DNA of 64,000 nucleotides, taken from Metallosphaera tengchongensis. Its GTDB lineage: Archaea; Thermoproteota; Thermoprotei_A; Sulfolobales; Sulfolobaceae. The notes below the pieces were generated by a model. The model made no database searches. It saw only the letters and a list, made by a program, of their open reading frames with translations, and had not been told where the DNA came from. This document shows positions 18,066 to 26,444 of this stretch, one piece after another. The stretch is from contig NZ_CP049074.1 in the NCBI RefSeq assembly GCF_013343295.1, positions 1,779,501 to 1,843,500 on the forward strand. Direction: 5' to 3'. Each line of letters opens with the position of its first letter. Within the stretch, counting starts at the first letter, position 1. The position numbers were made by a program, and so were the translations under genes.

Positions 18066-18800
18066 ATGGAAAGAATTTATGCGTCTGACCTCCTTCAGAC
18101 CAGTCCGCCTACAACCAACTATGTAGACCTCGTCATGGACTCAAGTGAGGTGAAAGCGCTATTCGACATTCTAGTAATGTACAAGAAGGTCTCCCTTCAC
18201 CCCTTACCCAACACACTCAAGGACACCCTAGAACTGGGAGGAAGTCTCAGGGAAAGCGGTGTCTTCGTCTCAATAGAAAACTCTCCTTTCTCATTTGAGA
18301 GAAAACTCAGGAGGAGCAGTCCAATACCCTTCAACCTTAAAACTCTACCAAACTACGCAGAGATGACGTGGAGGGTCGACCCTGCAATTGGGGTGGAAGC
18401 TGTTGAAAGTAAAAACGGTGATAGCTATGTCATAGGGATAGACTTCCCCATCCCCGATCCTAGAACCGGCGTTTTAGGGTACATTCTGAACAAGAGAACT
18501 TACATCGTTATGGACAGATATGAGGAGAAGGTATCTTCAGGTAAGGTAGTAGGGGAACTGGGAGGAGAAACCTACTTAGTTAGACCTAACCGCTGGATGA
18601 CGGATCTAGTAACGTTGAGGATCCAAGGTATGGAAGCCGGTAAGGTTCTTGTGAACTCCAACGAGCTGTTCTGCAGACCTTTAGGGTCTTACTTCATCCC
18701 TGTAAATAGGGAGGAGGTGTTTAAGATTCTAATTTCCTTGAGGATGCGGAACAGTCAATTCTCCCTTGACTGCTTAAAGTTTATAGGTGAGCTGGCTTGA
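18066..18800 (+). CDS. unknown protein in operon with a ParA/MinD-like ATPase
   Basis: 244 aa soluble protein, no TM segments or cysteine clusters (two cysteines only). Mixed alpha/beta. Notable strands YVIGIDFPIPDPRTGVLGY (around 120-138) and a C-terminal helix with SLDCLKFIGELA. I do not recognise it. A TATA-like CTTAAAAG at 18034-18041 lies 28 bp before the ATG, so the operon starts here. Its last codons overlap the TTG start of the ATPase (TTGA), meaning coupled translation and a likely joint function. Confidence 0.65.
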   Translation: MERIYASDLLQTSPPTTNYVDLVMDSSEVKALFDILVMYKKVSLHPLPNTLKDTLELGGSLRESGVFVSIENSPFSFERKLRRSSPIPFNLKTLPNYAEMTWRVDPAIGVEAVESKNGDSYVIGIDFPIPDPRTGVLGYILNKRTYIVMDRYEEKVSSGKVVGELGGETYLVRPNRWMTDLVTLRIQGMEAGKVLVNSNELFCRPLGSYFIPVNREEVFKILISLRMRNSQFSLDCLKFIGELA

Positions 18801-19303
18801 GAATCGCAGTTGTCGGAAGGAAAGGAGGGACCGGGAAGTCGACAGTAGCTATCTACACCTTGTTTAAATTGAAGGAGATGAAGTATAGGGTATGGTTAGA
18901 AGACTTCAGCGTCAGTAAGACTTCCAGCGAGTACCTGAAGAAGGTCGGTTTCAGGGGAGATCCAAAGCCCAAGTTCACAATTCTGGACTCTCCTCCGAGC
19001 GACGTCCAGAGGGATCTGACAATACTGGTCTCAGAACCTCAAGTGCTATGGATGGAGAAGGACAACGCAGACGTTTTGGTACTGAACAAGGTTTCTCCGC
19101 TCCCTGACAGGTTCATGGAAGAGGTGAAGTTAGCCCAGGCAAATGTTGGGAGGTTCAAGCAGGTCTTCATGGTTCCTTTCAGCGGCGCTCTCTTCTCAGG
19201 GGAACTGACAACTGAGCCCTCCTTGGACAGAGTTGTCATGGGTATTTTGGGACAGGAAAAGGGTAGCCTGATCCTTCCAATGGAGAGCTTTCATAATGTT
19301 TAG
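18797..19303 (+). CDS. short ParA/MinD/CooC-like P-loop ATPase
   Basis: 168 aa, starting at TTG inside the stop of the previous gene. Deviant Walker A GRKGGTGKST (residues 7-16, signature Lys9) and switch/Walker A' region FTILDSPPSD near residue 57. The family is usually 220-290 aa; here the region after the switch is shortened, but the strand VLVLNKVSP (NK-x base-recognition-like) is kept. Such ATPases drive partitioning, positioning or metal-centre insertion; none can be chosen here. It overlaps a further 28-aa ORF at its stop. Confidence 0.8.
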   Translation: MRIAVVGRKGGTGKSTVAIYTLFKLKEMKYRVWLEDFSVSKTSSEYLKKVGFRGDPKPKFTILDSPPSDVQRDLTILVSEPQVLWMEKDNADVLVLNKVSPLPDRFMEEVKLAQANVGRFKQVFMVPFSGALFSGELTTEPSLDRVVMGILGQEKGSLILPMESFHNV

Positions 19304-19382
19304 ACTGGGAAGACTGAAAGAGTTGGACGGCGGATTCAAGGTAAAACTGAGCTCCTTTCAGCATGTCGCTCCCCATCCGTAG
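19296..19382 (+). CDS. 28-aa ORF overlapping the end of the ATPase gene
   Basis: Starts with ATG inside the last codons of the ATPase gene (ATGTTTAG) and encodes MFRLGRLKELDGGFKVKLSS plus eight residues. The 8-bp overlap is the same operon style as its neighbours, so it may be a real small third gene or the stump of a longer one that has been lost. Confidence 0.35.
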   Translation: MFRLGRLKELDGGFKVKLSSFQHVAPHP

Positions 19383-19432
19383 TTATTAACGACCGTTCCT
19401 AAAGCCGTAAAAGATAAAATTTTCAAAAGATG

Positions 19433-19445
19433 TGCAAGTTTTGCA
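19433..19445 (+). promoter_or_regulatory. palindrome upstream of the SBP56 TATA box
   Basis: TGCAA-GTT-TTGCA, a 5-bp inverted repeat, ends 14 bp before the TATA-like TTTATTATA (19459-19467), itself about 25 bp before the ATG. Position suits an activator or repressor site; regulator unknown. Confidence 0.4.
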
Positions 19446-19486
19446 TATATAACAAAGTATTTATTATACACATTTAACTTGATAAT

Positions 19487-20866
19487 ATGGGGATATCCTT
19501 CAAGTTAGACCCGACGTTTTATCCCTCAGCGAAAGAGGCTATGAGAGCTAAAGCCGAAGATCTAGCGTACGTAGCGTGCCTATATGAGGGAACAGGTATA
19601 GGTAAACCCGACTACGTTGCAGTCATTGACGTGAATCCGAACTCCCCAACTTACTCCCAAGTTGTAGGGAAGGTTCAACTACCTTACGTGGGGGACGAAC
19701 TTCACCACTTCGGATGGAACGCCTGTAGTTCATCGTTATGTCCAAACGGTAAACCCGGGCTAGAGAGGAGATATCTCATAGTCCCTGGGCTCAGGTCATC
19801 CAGAATATACGTGATCGATGTTAAGGAGGATCCGAAGAACCCAAGAATAGTAAAGGTCATAGAACCAACGGAAGTTACGGAAAAGTCCAAGTATAGCCGG
19901 TTGCACACAGTTCATTGCGGTCCCAACGGTATTTACATAAGTGCTTTCGGAAACCCTGAAGGGGAAGCCCCAGGGGGGATTCTGGTCCTGGATCACTATA
20001 GCTTTGAAGTGTTGGGGAGATGGGAGATTGATAGGGGCGATCAAAGCCTAGCATATGATTTTTGGTGGAACCTTCCCAACGGTGTTATGGTGACAAGCGA
20101 GTGGTCAGTTCCTAACGTCATTGAGGATGGTCTCAAACTTGACCACCTCAAGGAGAGGTACGGGAATAGGATACACTTCTGGGATCTAGAAAGAAGGAAG
20201 AAAGTCCACTCCCTAACTTTTGGGGAGGAGAACAGGATGGCCCTTGAGCTCAGGCCATTTCACGACCCATCCAAGATGATGGGTTTCGTCAATTTAGTAG
20301 TGAGCCTAAAGGACTTGAGCAGCTCCATATGGCTGTGGTACCAAGAGCAGGGAAAATGGGAAGCTCAAAAGGTCATTGAGATCCCTGCGGAGAAGCCTGA
20401 GGGCAACGTGCCAGAAATTTTGAAGCCCTTCGGTATGGTCCCACCCCTGGTCACGGATATAGACCTTTCCTTGGACGATAGATTCCTATACCTAAGCTGT
20501 TGGGGGACTGGTGAGGTGAGAAAGTACGATGTGACCGACCCATTCAAACCGATCCTCGTGGGGAAGGTCAGGCTCGGTGGGATTGGGAGAGGAGAACCTC
20601 ATCCCTCGACCTCAGAGCTATCTGGGGGACCCCAGATGTTGGAGGTGAGTAGGGACGGAAGGAGGGTCTACGTGACCAATTCCCTTTATAGCTCATGGGA
20701 TAACCAATTTTACCCAGATGGAATAAGAGGATGGATGGCTAAGTTGAACTCTGAGGACGGACTATCGGTAGAGAGGGGCTTCCTTGTGGATTTCGGAGAT
20801 GCTAGGGCTCACCAGGTCAGACTGAGGGGAGGAGATGCTTCTTCTGACTCCTATTGCTATCCTTAG
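19487..20866 (+). CDS. selenium-binding protein 56 family / methanethiol oxidase
   Basis: 459 aa beta-propeller protein. Conserved SBP56 features: CLYEGTG near the N-terminus, LHHFGWNACSS (around residue 68-80, His and Cys that bind metal or Se), RYLIVPGLRSSRIYVID, THTVHCGPNGIYISA-like stretch and C-terminal GGPQMLEVSRDGRRVYVTNSLYSSWD. Family members convert methanethiol with O2 to formaldehyde, H2S and peroxide, with copper; in Sulfolobales the physiological role is unproven. Leaderless promoter. The 3' end overlaps a membrane-protein gene by 32 bp. Confidence 0.92.
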   Translation: MGISFKLDPTFYPSAKEAMRAKAEDLAYVACLYEGTGIGKPDYVAVIDVNPNSPTYSQVVGKVQLPYVGDELHHFGWNACSSSLCPNGKPGLERRYLIVPGLRSSRIYVIDVKEDPKNPRIVKVIEPTEVTEKSKYSRLHTVHCGPNGIYISAFGNPEGEAPGGILVLDHYSFEVLGRWEIDRGDQSLAYDFWWNLPNGVMVTSEWSVPNVIEDGLKLDHLKERYGNRIHFWDLERRKKVHSLTFGEENRMALELRPFHDPSKMMGFVNLVVSLKDLSSSIWLWYQEQGKWEAQKVIEIPAEKPEGNVPEILKPFGMVPPLVTDIDLSLDDRFLYLSCWGTGEVRKYDVTDPFKPILVGKVRLGGIGRGEPHPSTSELSGGPQMLEVSRDGRRVYVTNSLYSSWDNQFYPDGIRGWMAKLNSEDGLSVERGFLVDFGDARAHQVRLRGGDASSDSYCYP

Positions 20867-21353
20867 CGTGTCCGTGCTAGATGGGCTAAACCCTTTCAAG
20901 GGAGGGTTTTTCTCGTTGTACTTCAGGAGGACGGGTCAAAAGTGGGCATCGTTGGCGTGCCCACCCATGTACACTCTTTTAGCATACTCCTTTTCCTTTG
21001 TCTTCATGTCACTGAAGTTGAGCTCATGGAATTCCTATTGGGGAATCTCCATGGTACTGCTACTCTGCGCAATAACTAGGATAGTAAATTACAGGTATCA
21101 CGTTAACCTGGACGTAAGAGTTTCAATGACGAGCATGGTAAGAAGGTCTCTCCTTTACTCCATAATGGATCTGGACTTCCTTATCGGTGGGGTGGCCCTT
21201 CTCTTAGGGGTTAGGTACTTTCTACCGTTTTTGATAACAAACGTGTTGAGCAGGTACCTAGGGTCTCTACTAGCTCACAGACTGTTCAGGACAAACTTTG
21301 AGATTTTGACTTCAATATCAATTGCGCTAGTTGCCCTGAGCATCCTAGCTTAA
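20835..21353 (+). CDS. membrane protein overlapping the SBP56 gene, function unknown
   Basis: 172 aa, about five hydrophobic segments; N-terminal LDGLNPFKGGFF resembles the cytoplasmic loop of small ion exporters but I cannot name a family. The start lies 32 bp inside SBP56, directly after GGGGAGGAG, which is unusually close for a ribosome site; an in-frame GTG at 20868 is the alternative. The tight overlap suggests co-expression with SBP56, perhaps to move its substrate, product or metal. Confidence 0.65.
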   Translation: MLLLTPIAILSVSVLDGLNPFKGGFFSLYFRRTGQKWASLACPPMYTLLAYSFSFVFMSLKLSSWNSYWGISMVLLLCAITRIVNYRYHVNLDVRVSMTSMVRRSLLYSIMDLDFLIGGVALLLGVRYFLPFLITNVLSRYLGSLLAHRLFRTNFEILTSISIALVALSILA

Positions 21354-21439
21354 ACTTTCTATTCACGACCTAATCCATTTGAGGGAAAGTCAATGCGTTA
21401 AAGGAAAAGTTTCAGAGTTTTTGGACCCTCAAGGGTTCA

Positions 21440-22075
21440 CTATCCCATCAGTTCCTCCATAGGCTCATGCTCTCTCTTTTCCACTATCACGATGGACGAT
21501 ATCACGACCAACGCTAGGACGTCCAAAAAGACCGTAACGTCTATCAGCAAGGGAGGAGGGATCAGGAATATTCCCAAAGCTACTAGGGCGTTCTCTAGCT
21601 CAACATATCCGAGAATGTGGGCAACTGTGGATTTTCTAGACGCAATAAGGAACATCCCTTGGAAGAACAGGATAAAAGGTACGGATATCTCCACTACGTT
21701 GACGCCAGGGAACACCCTAGATAGAACCAGAAATGTTATCACTAGGGAGGCAGAAAAGAAGAAGACTGTGTTAAGCACAAAGGTTGAAGTAATCCCCCTT
21801 ATCTTTTCCCTTTCCCAATTCCTAAACTTAGCGACCCTTAGAAGAACCATGGGTGTCAGTAAAGACCTAGTTAGAATGATGATCCCTCCTAGAACGAGTA
21901 GGTCTTCCTGTTTATACACTATACCCAAGACCGTTGAGAGAAGAGCAACCACTGAGGACTGTATCCCTATACCCTTGATGGACGGTACAGGGAACGCTTG
22001 ACCTTGTATATATAAAGCTGTTACTGGTAGCAGAAAGGAGATGATAACTATCCCTTGCTGCAACTGGTCAACCAT
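21440..22075 (-). CDS. Ehr complex membrane subunit, HyfE/NuoK-like
   Basis: 211 aa, six to seven TM helices, last gene of the six-gene complex I-like operon. Length and helix pattern match HyfE, whose C-terminal part is NuoK-like; the helix with HILGYVELENALVALGI holds the conserved membrane glutamates (YVELEN) used in proton transfer by NuoK/HyfE. It overlaps the HyfC-like gene by 8 bp. In the assembled complex it would connect the H-subunit to the antiporter-like subunits. Confidence 0.8.
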   Translation of the reverse strand: MVDQLQQGIVIISFLLPVTALYIQGQAFPVPSIKGIGIQSSVVALLSTVLGIVYKQEDLLVLGGIIILTRSLLTPMVLLRVAKFRNWEREKIRGITSTFVLNTVFFFSASLVITFLVLSRVFPGVNVVEISVPFILFFQGMFLIASRKSTVAHILGYVELENALVALGIFLIPPPLLIDVTVFLDVLALVVISSIVIVEKREHEPMEELMG

Positions 22076-23012
22076 TGTCTATCACCGTGAGAATTAACGA
22101 GATGATGGAGAGGACCAAAGCCACTGTCAGAAAGTCCTGTACTTTGAACAGTCTGAACTTAGCTAGCGAAGTCTCTATGACGACCGTCAAGACAATGAGG
22201 AATATCCACTTTGCGAACATTATACCCAAATCCAACACGGCGCCCAATGGACCGGTAAGGAGACCCCATGGTAACATAAATACATTGAGGAAGACTGACC
22301 CCAACAAATAAGACTTCATGTAACTCCCCCATTTTAGGAGAGACAGTCTAGACCCAGAGTACTCGTAAATCAGCGAGTCATCTATTATACCCATCTCAGC
22401 CAATCCTGAGCTTTCGAGAGGTAACCTCCCCGTTTCGAATAGCCATAGCATGAAAAAGGCTACAGTCGCTGATATGTGGGGCAGAAGGAGGTAATTTCCC
22501 AAGGACTGCACGAATTCCATGGTAACGTAAGGGTTGTTGGTACCAGTTATTAGCGCTACTGCAATGAACACTGAGAAAAGGGTTGCCTCCCCGAGGTAGG
22601 AGAAGGAAAGGACTCTGCTGACGCCTAGGGTAACTAGGTTACTGGAGCTTTCCATAGCCTCGTAAACTTTTATGAAAGCAGCTAAAGAGAAAAGTAATGC
22701 TCCCCCTAGGAAGTCCACTGTAGGTGTTAGAAACACAGGTCTAGGGTAAACTACTGGTATCACGAACGATATAATGACATAAATAGAGAACACTAAGTAT
22801 GGACCGTAGATGAACAATACCCCTGCATTACCTGGTAGCAGGAACTCCTTCTTGAAGAGTTTAGTTATGTCGTAGTAGGGTTGAAATATACTTGGACCTC
22901 TCCTTCCCTCCACAGTAGCCTTCAGTCTCTCCATTATCCCAGCATAGAGAGGGGATAGAAGGATTGTCCCTAGAACTTGAGCTAGAGTCTCCACTACTGT
23001 AGCCAGGATCAT
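22068..23012 (-). CDS. Ehr complex membrane subunit, HyfC/NuoH-like
   Basis: About 314 aa from the ATG at 23012, which overlaps the previous stop (ATGA); the longer reading upstream is rejected. Eight TM helices. Seen: GIMERLKATVEGRRGPSIFQ, the well-conserved cytoplasmic loop that binds the hydrophilic arm in NuoH/HyfC/EchB (ERLK..xGRxGP), YDITKLFKKE, and GRLPLESSGLAEMG in place of the NuoH R-x-PFDLxEAE-E motif. This is the subunit that links redox chemistry to proton pumping. Confidence 0.87.
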   Translation of the reverse strand: MILATVVETLAQVLGTILLSPLYAGIMERLKATVEGRRGPSIFQPYYDITKLFKKEFLLPGNAGVLFIYGPYLVFSIYVIISFVIPVVYPRPVFLTPTVDFLGGALLFSLAAFIKVYEAMESSSNLVTLGVSRVLSFSYLGEATLFSVFIAVALITGTNNPYVTMEFVQSLGNYLLLPHISATVAFFMLWLFETGRLPLESSGLAEMGIIDDSLIYEYSGSRLSLLKWGSYMKSYLLGSVFLNVFMLPWGLLTGPLGAVLDLGIMFAKWIFLIVLTVVIETSLAKFRLFKVQDFLTVALVLSIISLILTVIDNG

Positions 23013-24730
23013 AGCGTCACCACCAGGATGAGGATAATGAAAGCTAATATCATGTAGACCATGTACCATGACAACGAACTGTTCATGTAAACCCTTGAGA
23101 AGACCCTAGAGAACCTTGAGTAAATCTTGGATAAGGAGACGATGGCAATCCAGAAAACGTCCGCACTGGTCTCAAGAGCATCTCCTACTTTAGTCCTTAG
23201 GATAGTCCTAAGCATCAACCTGATGTTGTTAGCTATTCCAAAAGACGTGTAAGTTAGCTTGTTACCTGATCCGTTATCCCAAGGCTCTACCCTCCTTGTT
23301 TTACTCTTGCCGAAAACGAGAACAACGGCGGAGGGTACTACTATTAGCAAAACAAGTACGTATATTGGAGATATTCCACCGAAGGAGCCTTGGGAGTAAC
23401 TAGAGACTAACACAGATCTTCCAAACATTCCGAGGTTCGGAATGGAAGCGGAAGCAGGGGAAATGACATAGCTCAGGAGAGCTAGGATCGGCATAAGCAT
23501 TCCAATCAGTGCAATTAACCTTCCCTTACCAGTCCCCTTTGGTCTAACTAGGGAGGTGAAAGAGGCGAACCTTGCCATAGCTCCAGCGGCAAACCCCTCC
23601 CCTAAGCCTATTAAGACTCCCGCTATCAAGGGGTCAAGTGCAAGCACTCCCTTTAAGGAGATACTTTCCATGAACAAGGTCTCCAAGAGAGACCAAACAG
23701 CTACTCCTCCTATAGTGGGTAAAAGACCAGACATCGAGGCGGTCAACAACACAGTCCCTAATTCAAGAGGAAGGCTTTTTTCCGTCGTTAAGTTGGACAT
23801 AGACTCACCCTTAACATATCCAGTCACCAGAAATAGACCGGTCTTTGCCAGGGAATGGGCTATAACGTAAACCGATAAGCTGAAGAAGGCGAAAGCTCTC
23901 AACAGCGCGTCGTTGGTCAGCTCAATTGAACCTAGGGCAGCCAATATGGCCCCGTTATTTTCTATCGTACTGAAGGCTAGCATGCCCTTAACGTGATCAG
24001 ATACGTAGGAGTAAAGTGCCCCAAATAATACGGAGAAAGCGCCAGTAAGGGTCAAGAACAAGCCTACCCCATCCGATTGGGGGCTAAGGCTCATCATCTT
24101 GAATATCCCGTATATTCCTGTGAGGGTCATTGAGGCGCTTAACACGGAGGATAGACTGGGCTTAGCGTTACCGTGGGCTAATGGAAGCCACTCTACTACC
24201 AAGAACGGAAATACTCCGGTTTTAAGGAGGCAGGTTTCACTCTTCTGTCCTTTGGAGAACTCAGTACGGTATTTCTAATTACCGGTTTCCTGTTTGCGTA
24301 TCTAGATACTGGAACCCTCAAGTTTGAAGAGATAAACAATACTCTTCCGCTATGGTTTACCACGTTAGGGTGGTTTCCATTCCCTCTTATAGTACCCAAT
24401 AGATGCGTAAGCAAAGACAGTCATTACTTCCCAGCCCGTGAGAAATTGTAGATAGTTTTTGGAGAGTAGGGTTACCATTATCCCTAGTACAGTACCTGAG
24501 AAAGTTAGGGAATACCACCTCTCTTGTTCATGAAACGCAGAGAAGATTGAGGAGAGAAGCCACACCGAGCCGGAAACGAGATAAAAGACCTTGAATTCCC
24601 CTGCACTCAGCCCATATATGATAAAGAACAATGATGCTATGGCTGTAGAAGTGAACGAGACCTTAGCTTTCCAGAGGGAGATGATAAGGGAGAAAATCAT
24701 GATTCCTAATGCAATAAGCTCTGGAGTCAA
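23009..24730 (-). pseudogene. Ehr complex antiporter-like subunit (HyfB/NuoL/N-type), disrupted by an internal inversion
   Basis: Minus-strand N-terminal part (24730-24365, 121 aa, TTG start) ends ...LTGWEVMTVFAYASIGYYKRE and then stops; the minus-strand C-terminal part resumes as LLKTGVFPFLVVEWLPLAHG (the canonical TM7 Lys and WLPxAH motif) and runs to 23009 (about 397 aa). The missing middle, KEAGFTLLSFGELSTVFLIT and onward to PLWFTTLG, is present but on the plus strand (24225-24370). Flipping that block would restore one open antiporter gene of about 570 aa. So either the gene is broken in this chromosome, or it is switchable, or the assembly caught one orientation. Confidence 0.85.
24225..24370 (+). 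other. inverted coding segment inside the antiporter gene
   Basis: Plus-strand frame encodes KEAGFTLLSFGELSTVFLIT, GFLFAYLDTGTLKFEEINNT and LPLWFTTLG, the TM5-TM6 part of a NuoL/N-type subunit, opposite to the flanking gene. An imperfect inverted repeat lies near both ends: 24180-24196 and, inverted, 24371-24387 (AATGGAARCCACYCTA, about 15 of 17 matching). Confidence 0.8.
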
Positions 24731-25338
24731 ATCCCTTCCCCTCCCTTGGCCTTTACTAGAGCTCTGAGGATTGATTCAGGAGTTGGAGGACATCCAGGAA
24801 TAAGGACGTCACCGCGCACATCGGGTGGGACCCCCATGACTCCTCCACTCAACGCACACACTCCGAGGAGAATTATGAGCTTTGGCTCTGGCATGGCATC
24901 ATATGCCCTTCTCAGGACTTCCTCCATTCTTGGTGACAGAACTCCCATAACAACCAGAGCGTCAGCGTGTCTAGGAGTATTTGTGAAGAATATCCCAAAC
25001 CTCGTCATGTCGTACTGGGGAGAAGAGATAAGCCTAAGCTCTACGTTACATCCACCACACGTTCCAACGTCAATGGGATACAGATAAAAGGACTTCTTAA
25101 AGGTTGGCTCCTCTTTCTCCACCTTGAATCCTAAGGGTTTACCTGTCGGAGACAACGCGGTTTCGCAATGCCTGCAGAATACGCATTTGTTTGGATACCA
25201 CTCTCCTCCACTTATGGCACCAGTGGGACATTTCACTTCCCCTTTTTCCCTCCACTCTAAGGTAGAGGGCCAAAGCACCTCCGGAAATCTCTTTTCTGTG
25301 ACGACTCCCTTCTTAATCCCTCTAAGGAACCAGTTCAA
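24727..25338 (-). CDS. Ehr small subunit: NuoB/HyfI-like with a one-cluster ferredoxin-like N-terminus
   Basis: 203 aa, TTG start overlapping the previous stop (TTGA). Residues 75-203 are NuoB/HyfI-like: CGGCNVE (adjacent cluster-N2 cysteines replaced by the hydrogenase C-G-G-C form), GVCALSGG and PGCPPTPESILRAL. The N-terminus carries C37-P followed by C52-x2-C55-x2-C58, exactly the ligand set of one [4Fe-4S] cluster of a 2[4Fe-4S] ferredoxin, so it looks like the end of a HyfH/NuoI subunit fused to HyfI. No separate NuoI gene is in the operon, so this fusion probably supplies the electron-entry cluster. Confidence 0.85.
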   Translation of the reverse strand: MNWFLRGIKKGVVTEKRFPEVLWPSTLEWREKGEVKCPTGAISGGEWYPNKCVFCRHCETALSPTGKPLGFKVEKEEPTFKKSFYLYPIDVGTCGGCNVELRLISSPQYDMTRFGIFFTNTPRHADALVVMGVLSPRMEEVLRRAYDAMPEPKLIILLGVCALSGGVMGVPPDVRGDVLIPGCPPTPESILRALVKAKGGEGI

Positions 25339-26444
25339 GATAAGGACACCTCCAGCTCAGATATCCATATCCCGAAACTCTCCCAATTGAAAGGGAAGTC
25401 AGTGAATATGTTCCCTCGCATGGTCCTCAGGAAGAGCTGACTGTTTACCCTAGACGGAGGAAACAAATGTAACTCCTTTACTTTCCCTTGATCCAGTTGG
25501 ATTAAGTACGCTAAATCGCCCGAAGGACTCTCCACTCTTCCCAATCCAGTCCCTGATCCCTTAGGAATATCATAGCGTACAGGTTTAAACTCTAAACCTT
25601 CTAGGATTTCCATGGAAACCTCTATCTCCCTCAACCTAACCATCATTCTGCTGAACGCGTCTCCATCTTTTTCAACTACTATCCTAAAGCCATAGTTCGT
25701 GTATTTGAGATCTGGAACCTCTGATCTAGCGTCGTAATTCATACCAGCTCCTCTAGCAGCAGGTCCGATGGCCCACTCCTCCCTCACTATACCGTTCCCC
25801 TGTAGTCTGTCAATGAATATTCTGTTGTTTGTAAGATCCCAAATTTCCTCTAAGTCTATTTTTGGTACCTCTAACTTCTGACATCTGGTTCCACCGAGGA
25901 AGTTAGCACCTAGGAAATATCTATGCCCGCACGACTTGGAAATTGCTCTGTTAACCTCCTCAATGTAATATAGGAGCCTGTACGAGGGTACGAGGAAGGA
26001 CGCTGCCTCCGCGAGCCTCTGGATAACAAGGAGGTGATTTCTCACCCTTTCGAGTTCCAGCTGAGCTATCCTAGACTCCAGGACCTCCTCTGGAGGGTTT
26101 ACATCCAAGGCATCTTCGACTGCTGACAGAAAGGCGATAGTATGGGACGCAGAAAAAGGCACGTTAATTCTCTCAACTTTCATGAGGACCTCATCCGGGG
26201 CGAGGTCCCTGACCCTAATTTCCCTGGGCTTGTAACTTAATCTTTCAATCTTTTCAATGGACTCTCCGTAAGTGAGAATTTCAAACGCTACGCTCTCCAG
26301 TAAACCTCCGGTTGATGGACCGTAAAGAAAATTAAAGGACCCATAGCCACCTTCTACCTGTAAATTTGGTGGATACCTACACGGTCCCTCCGTTAGGCCT
26401 TCTGATGTGAGACAGTAAGGTCCCAAATCACCCACAATCCTCAA
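25335..26444 (-). CDS. Ehr large subunit: [NiFe]-hydrogenase-like (HyfG/NuoCD) without Ni-binding cysteines
   Basis: 369 aa, TTG start with TTGA overlap. Homologous to the large subunits of group 4 [NiFe] hydrogenases and NuoD: SxGLxEGPxR-like start, ERVRNHLLVIQRLAE, GANFLGGTRCQ, ARGAGMNYDAR and a IPKGSGTGLGRVESPSG segment. At the L1 site, where hydrogenases have RxCGxCxxxH, it reads R92-I-N-V-P-F-S-A-S-H101, both cysteines lost, and the last 30 residues contain no cysteine, so the L2 CxxC is also gone. It therefore cannot hold a NiFe centre. Context with HyfF/B/C/E/I marks it as an energy-converting hydrogenase-related (Ehr) complex, not complex I. Confidence 0.88.
   Translation of the reverse strand: MRIVGDLGPYCLTSEGLTEGPCRYPPNLQVEGGYGSFNFLYGPSTGGLLESVAFEILTYGESIEKIERLSYKPREIRVRDLAPDEVLMKVERINVPFSASHTIAFLSAVEDALDVNPPEEVLESRIAQLELERVRNHLLVIQRLAEAASFLVPSYRLLYYIEEVNRAISKSCGHRYFLGANFLGGTRCQKLEVPKIDLEEIWDLTNNRIFIDRLQGNGIVREEWAIGPAARGAGMNYDARSEVPDLKYTNYGFRIVVEKDGDAFSRMMVRLREIEVSMEILEGLEFKPVRYDIPKGSGTGLGRVESPSGDLAYLIQLDQGKVKELHLFPPSRVNSQLFLRTMRGNIFTDFPFNWESFGIWISELEVSLS

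Noticed and set aside
21492-22001. 169-aa plus-strand ORF
   Set aside because: Antisense shadow of the HyfE-like gene; composition is that of a reversed membrane protein.
22068-23069. Longer start for the HyfC-like subunit at 23069
   Set aside because: The extension overlaps the upstream gene by 60 bp and lacks hydrophobic conserved sequence; ATGA overlap at 23012 fits the operon style.
25335-26444. True [NiFe] hydrogenase large subunit
   Set aside because: Both cysteine pairs that bind Ni are missing, so it is an Ehr-type subunit.
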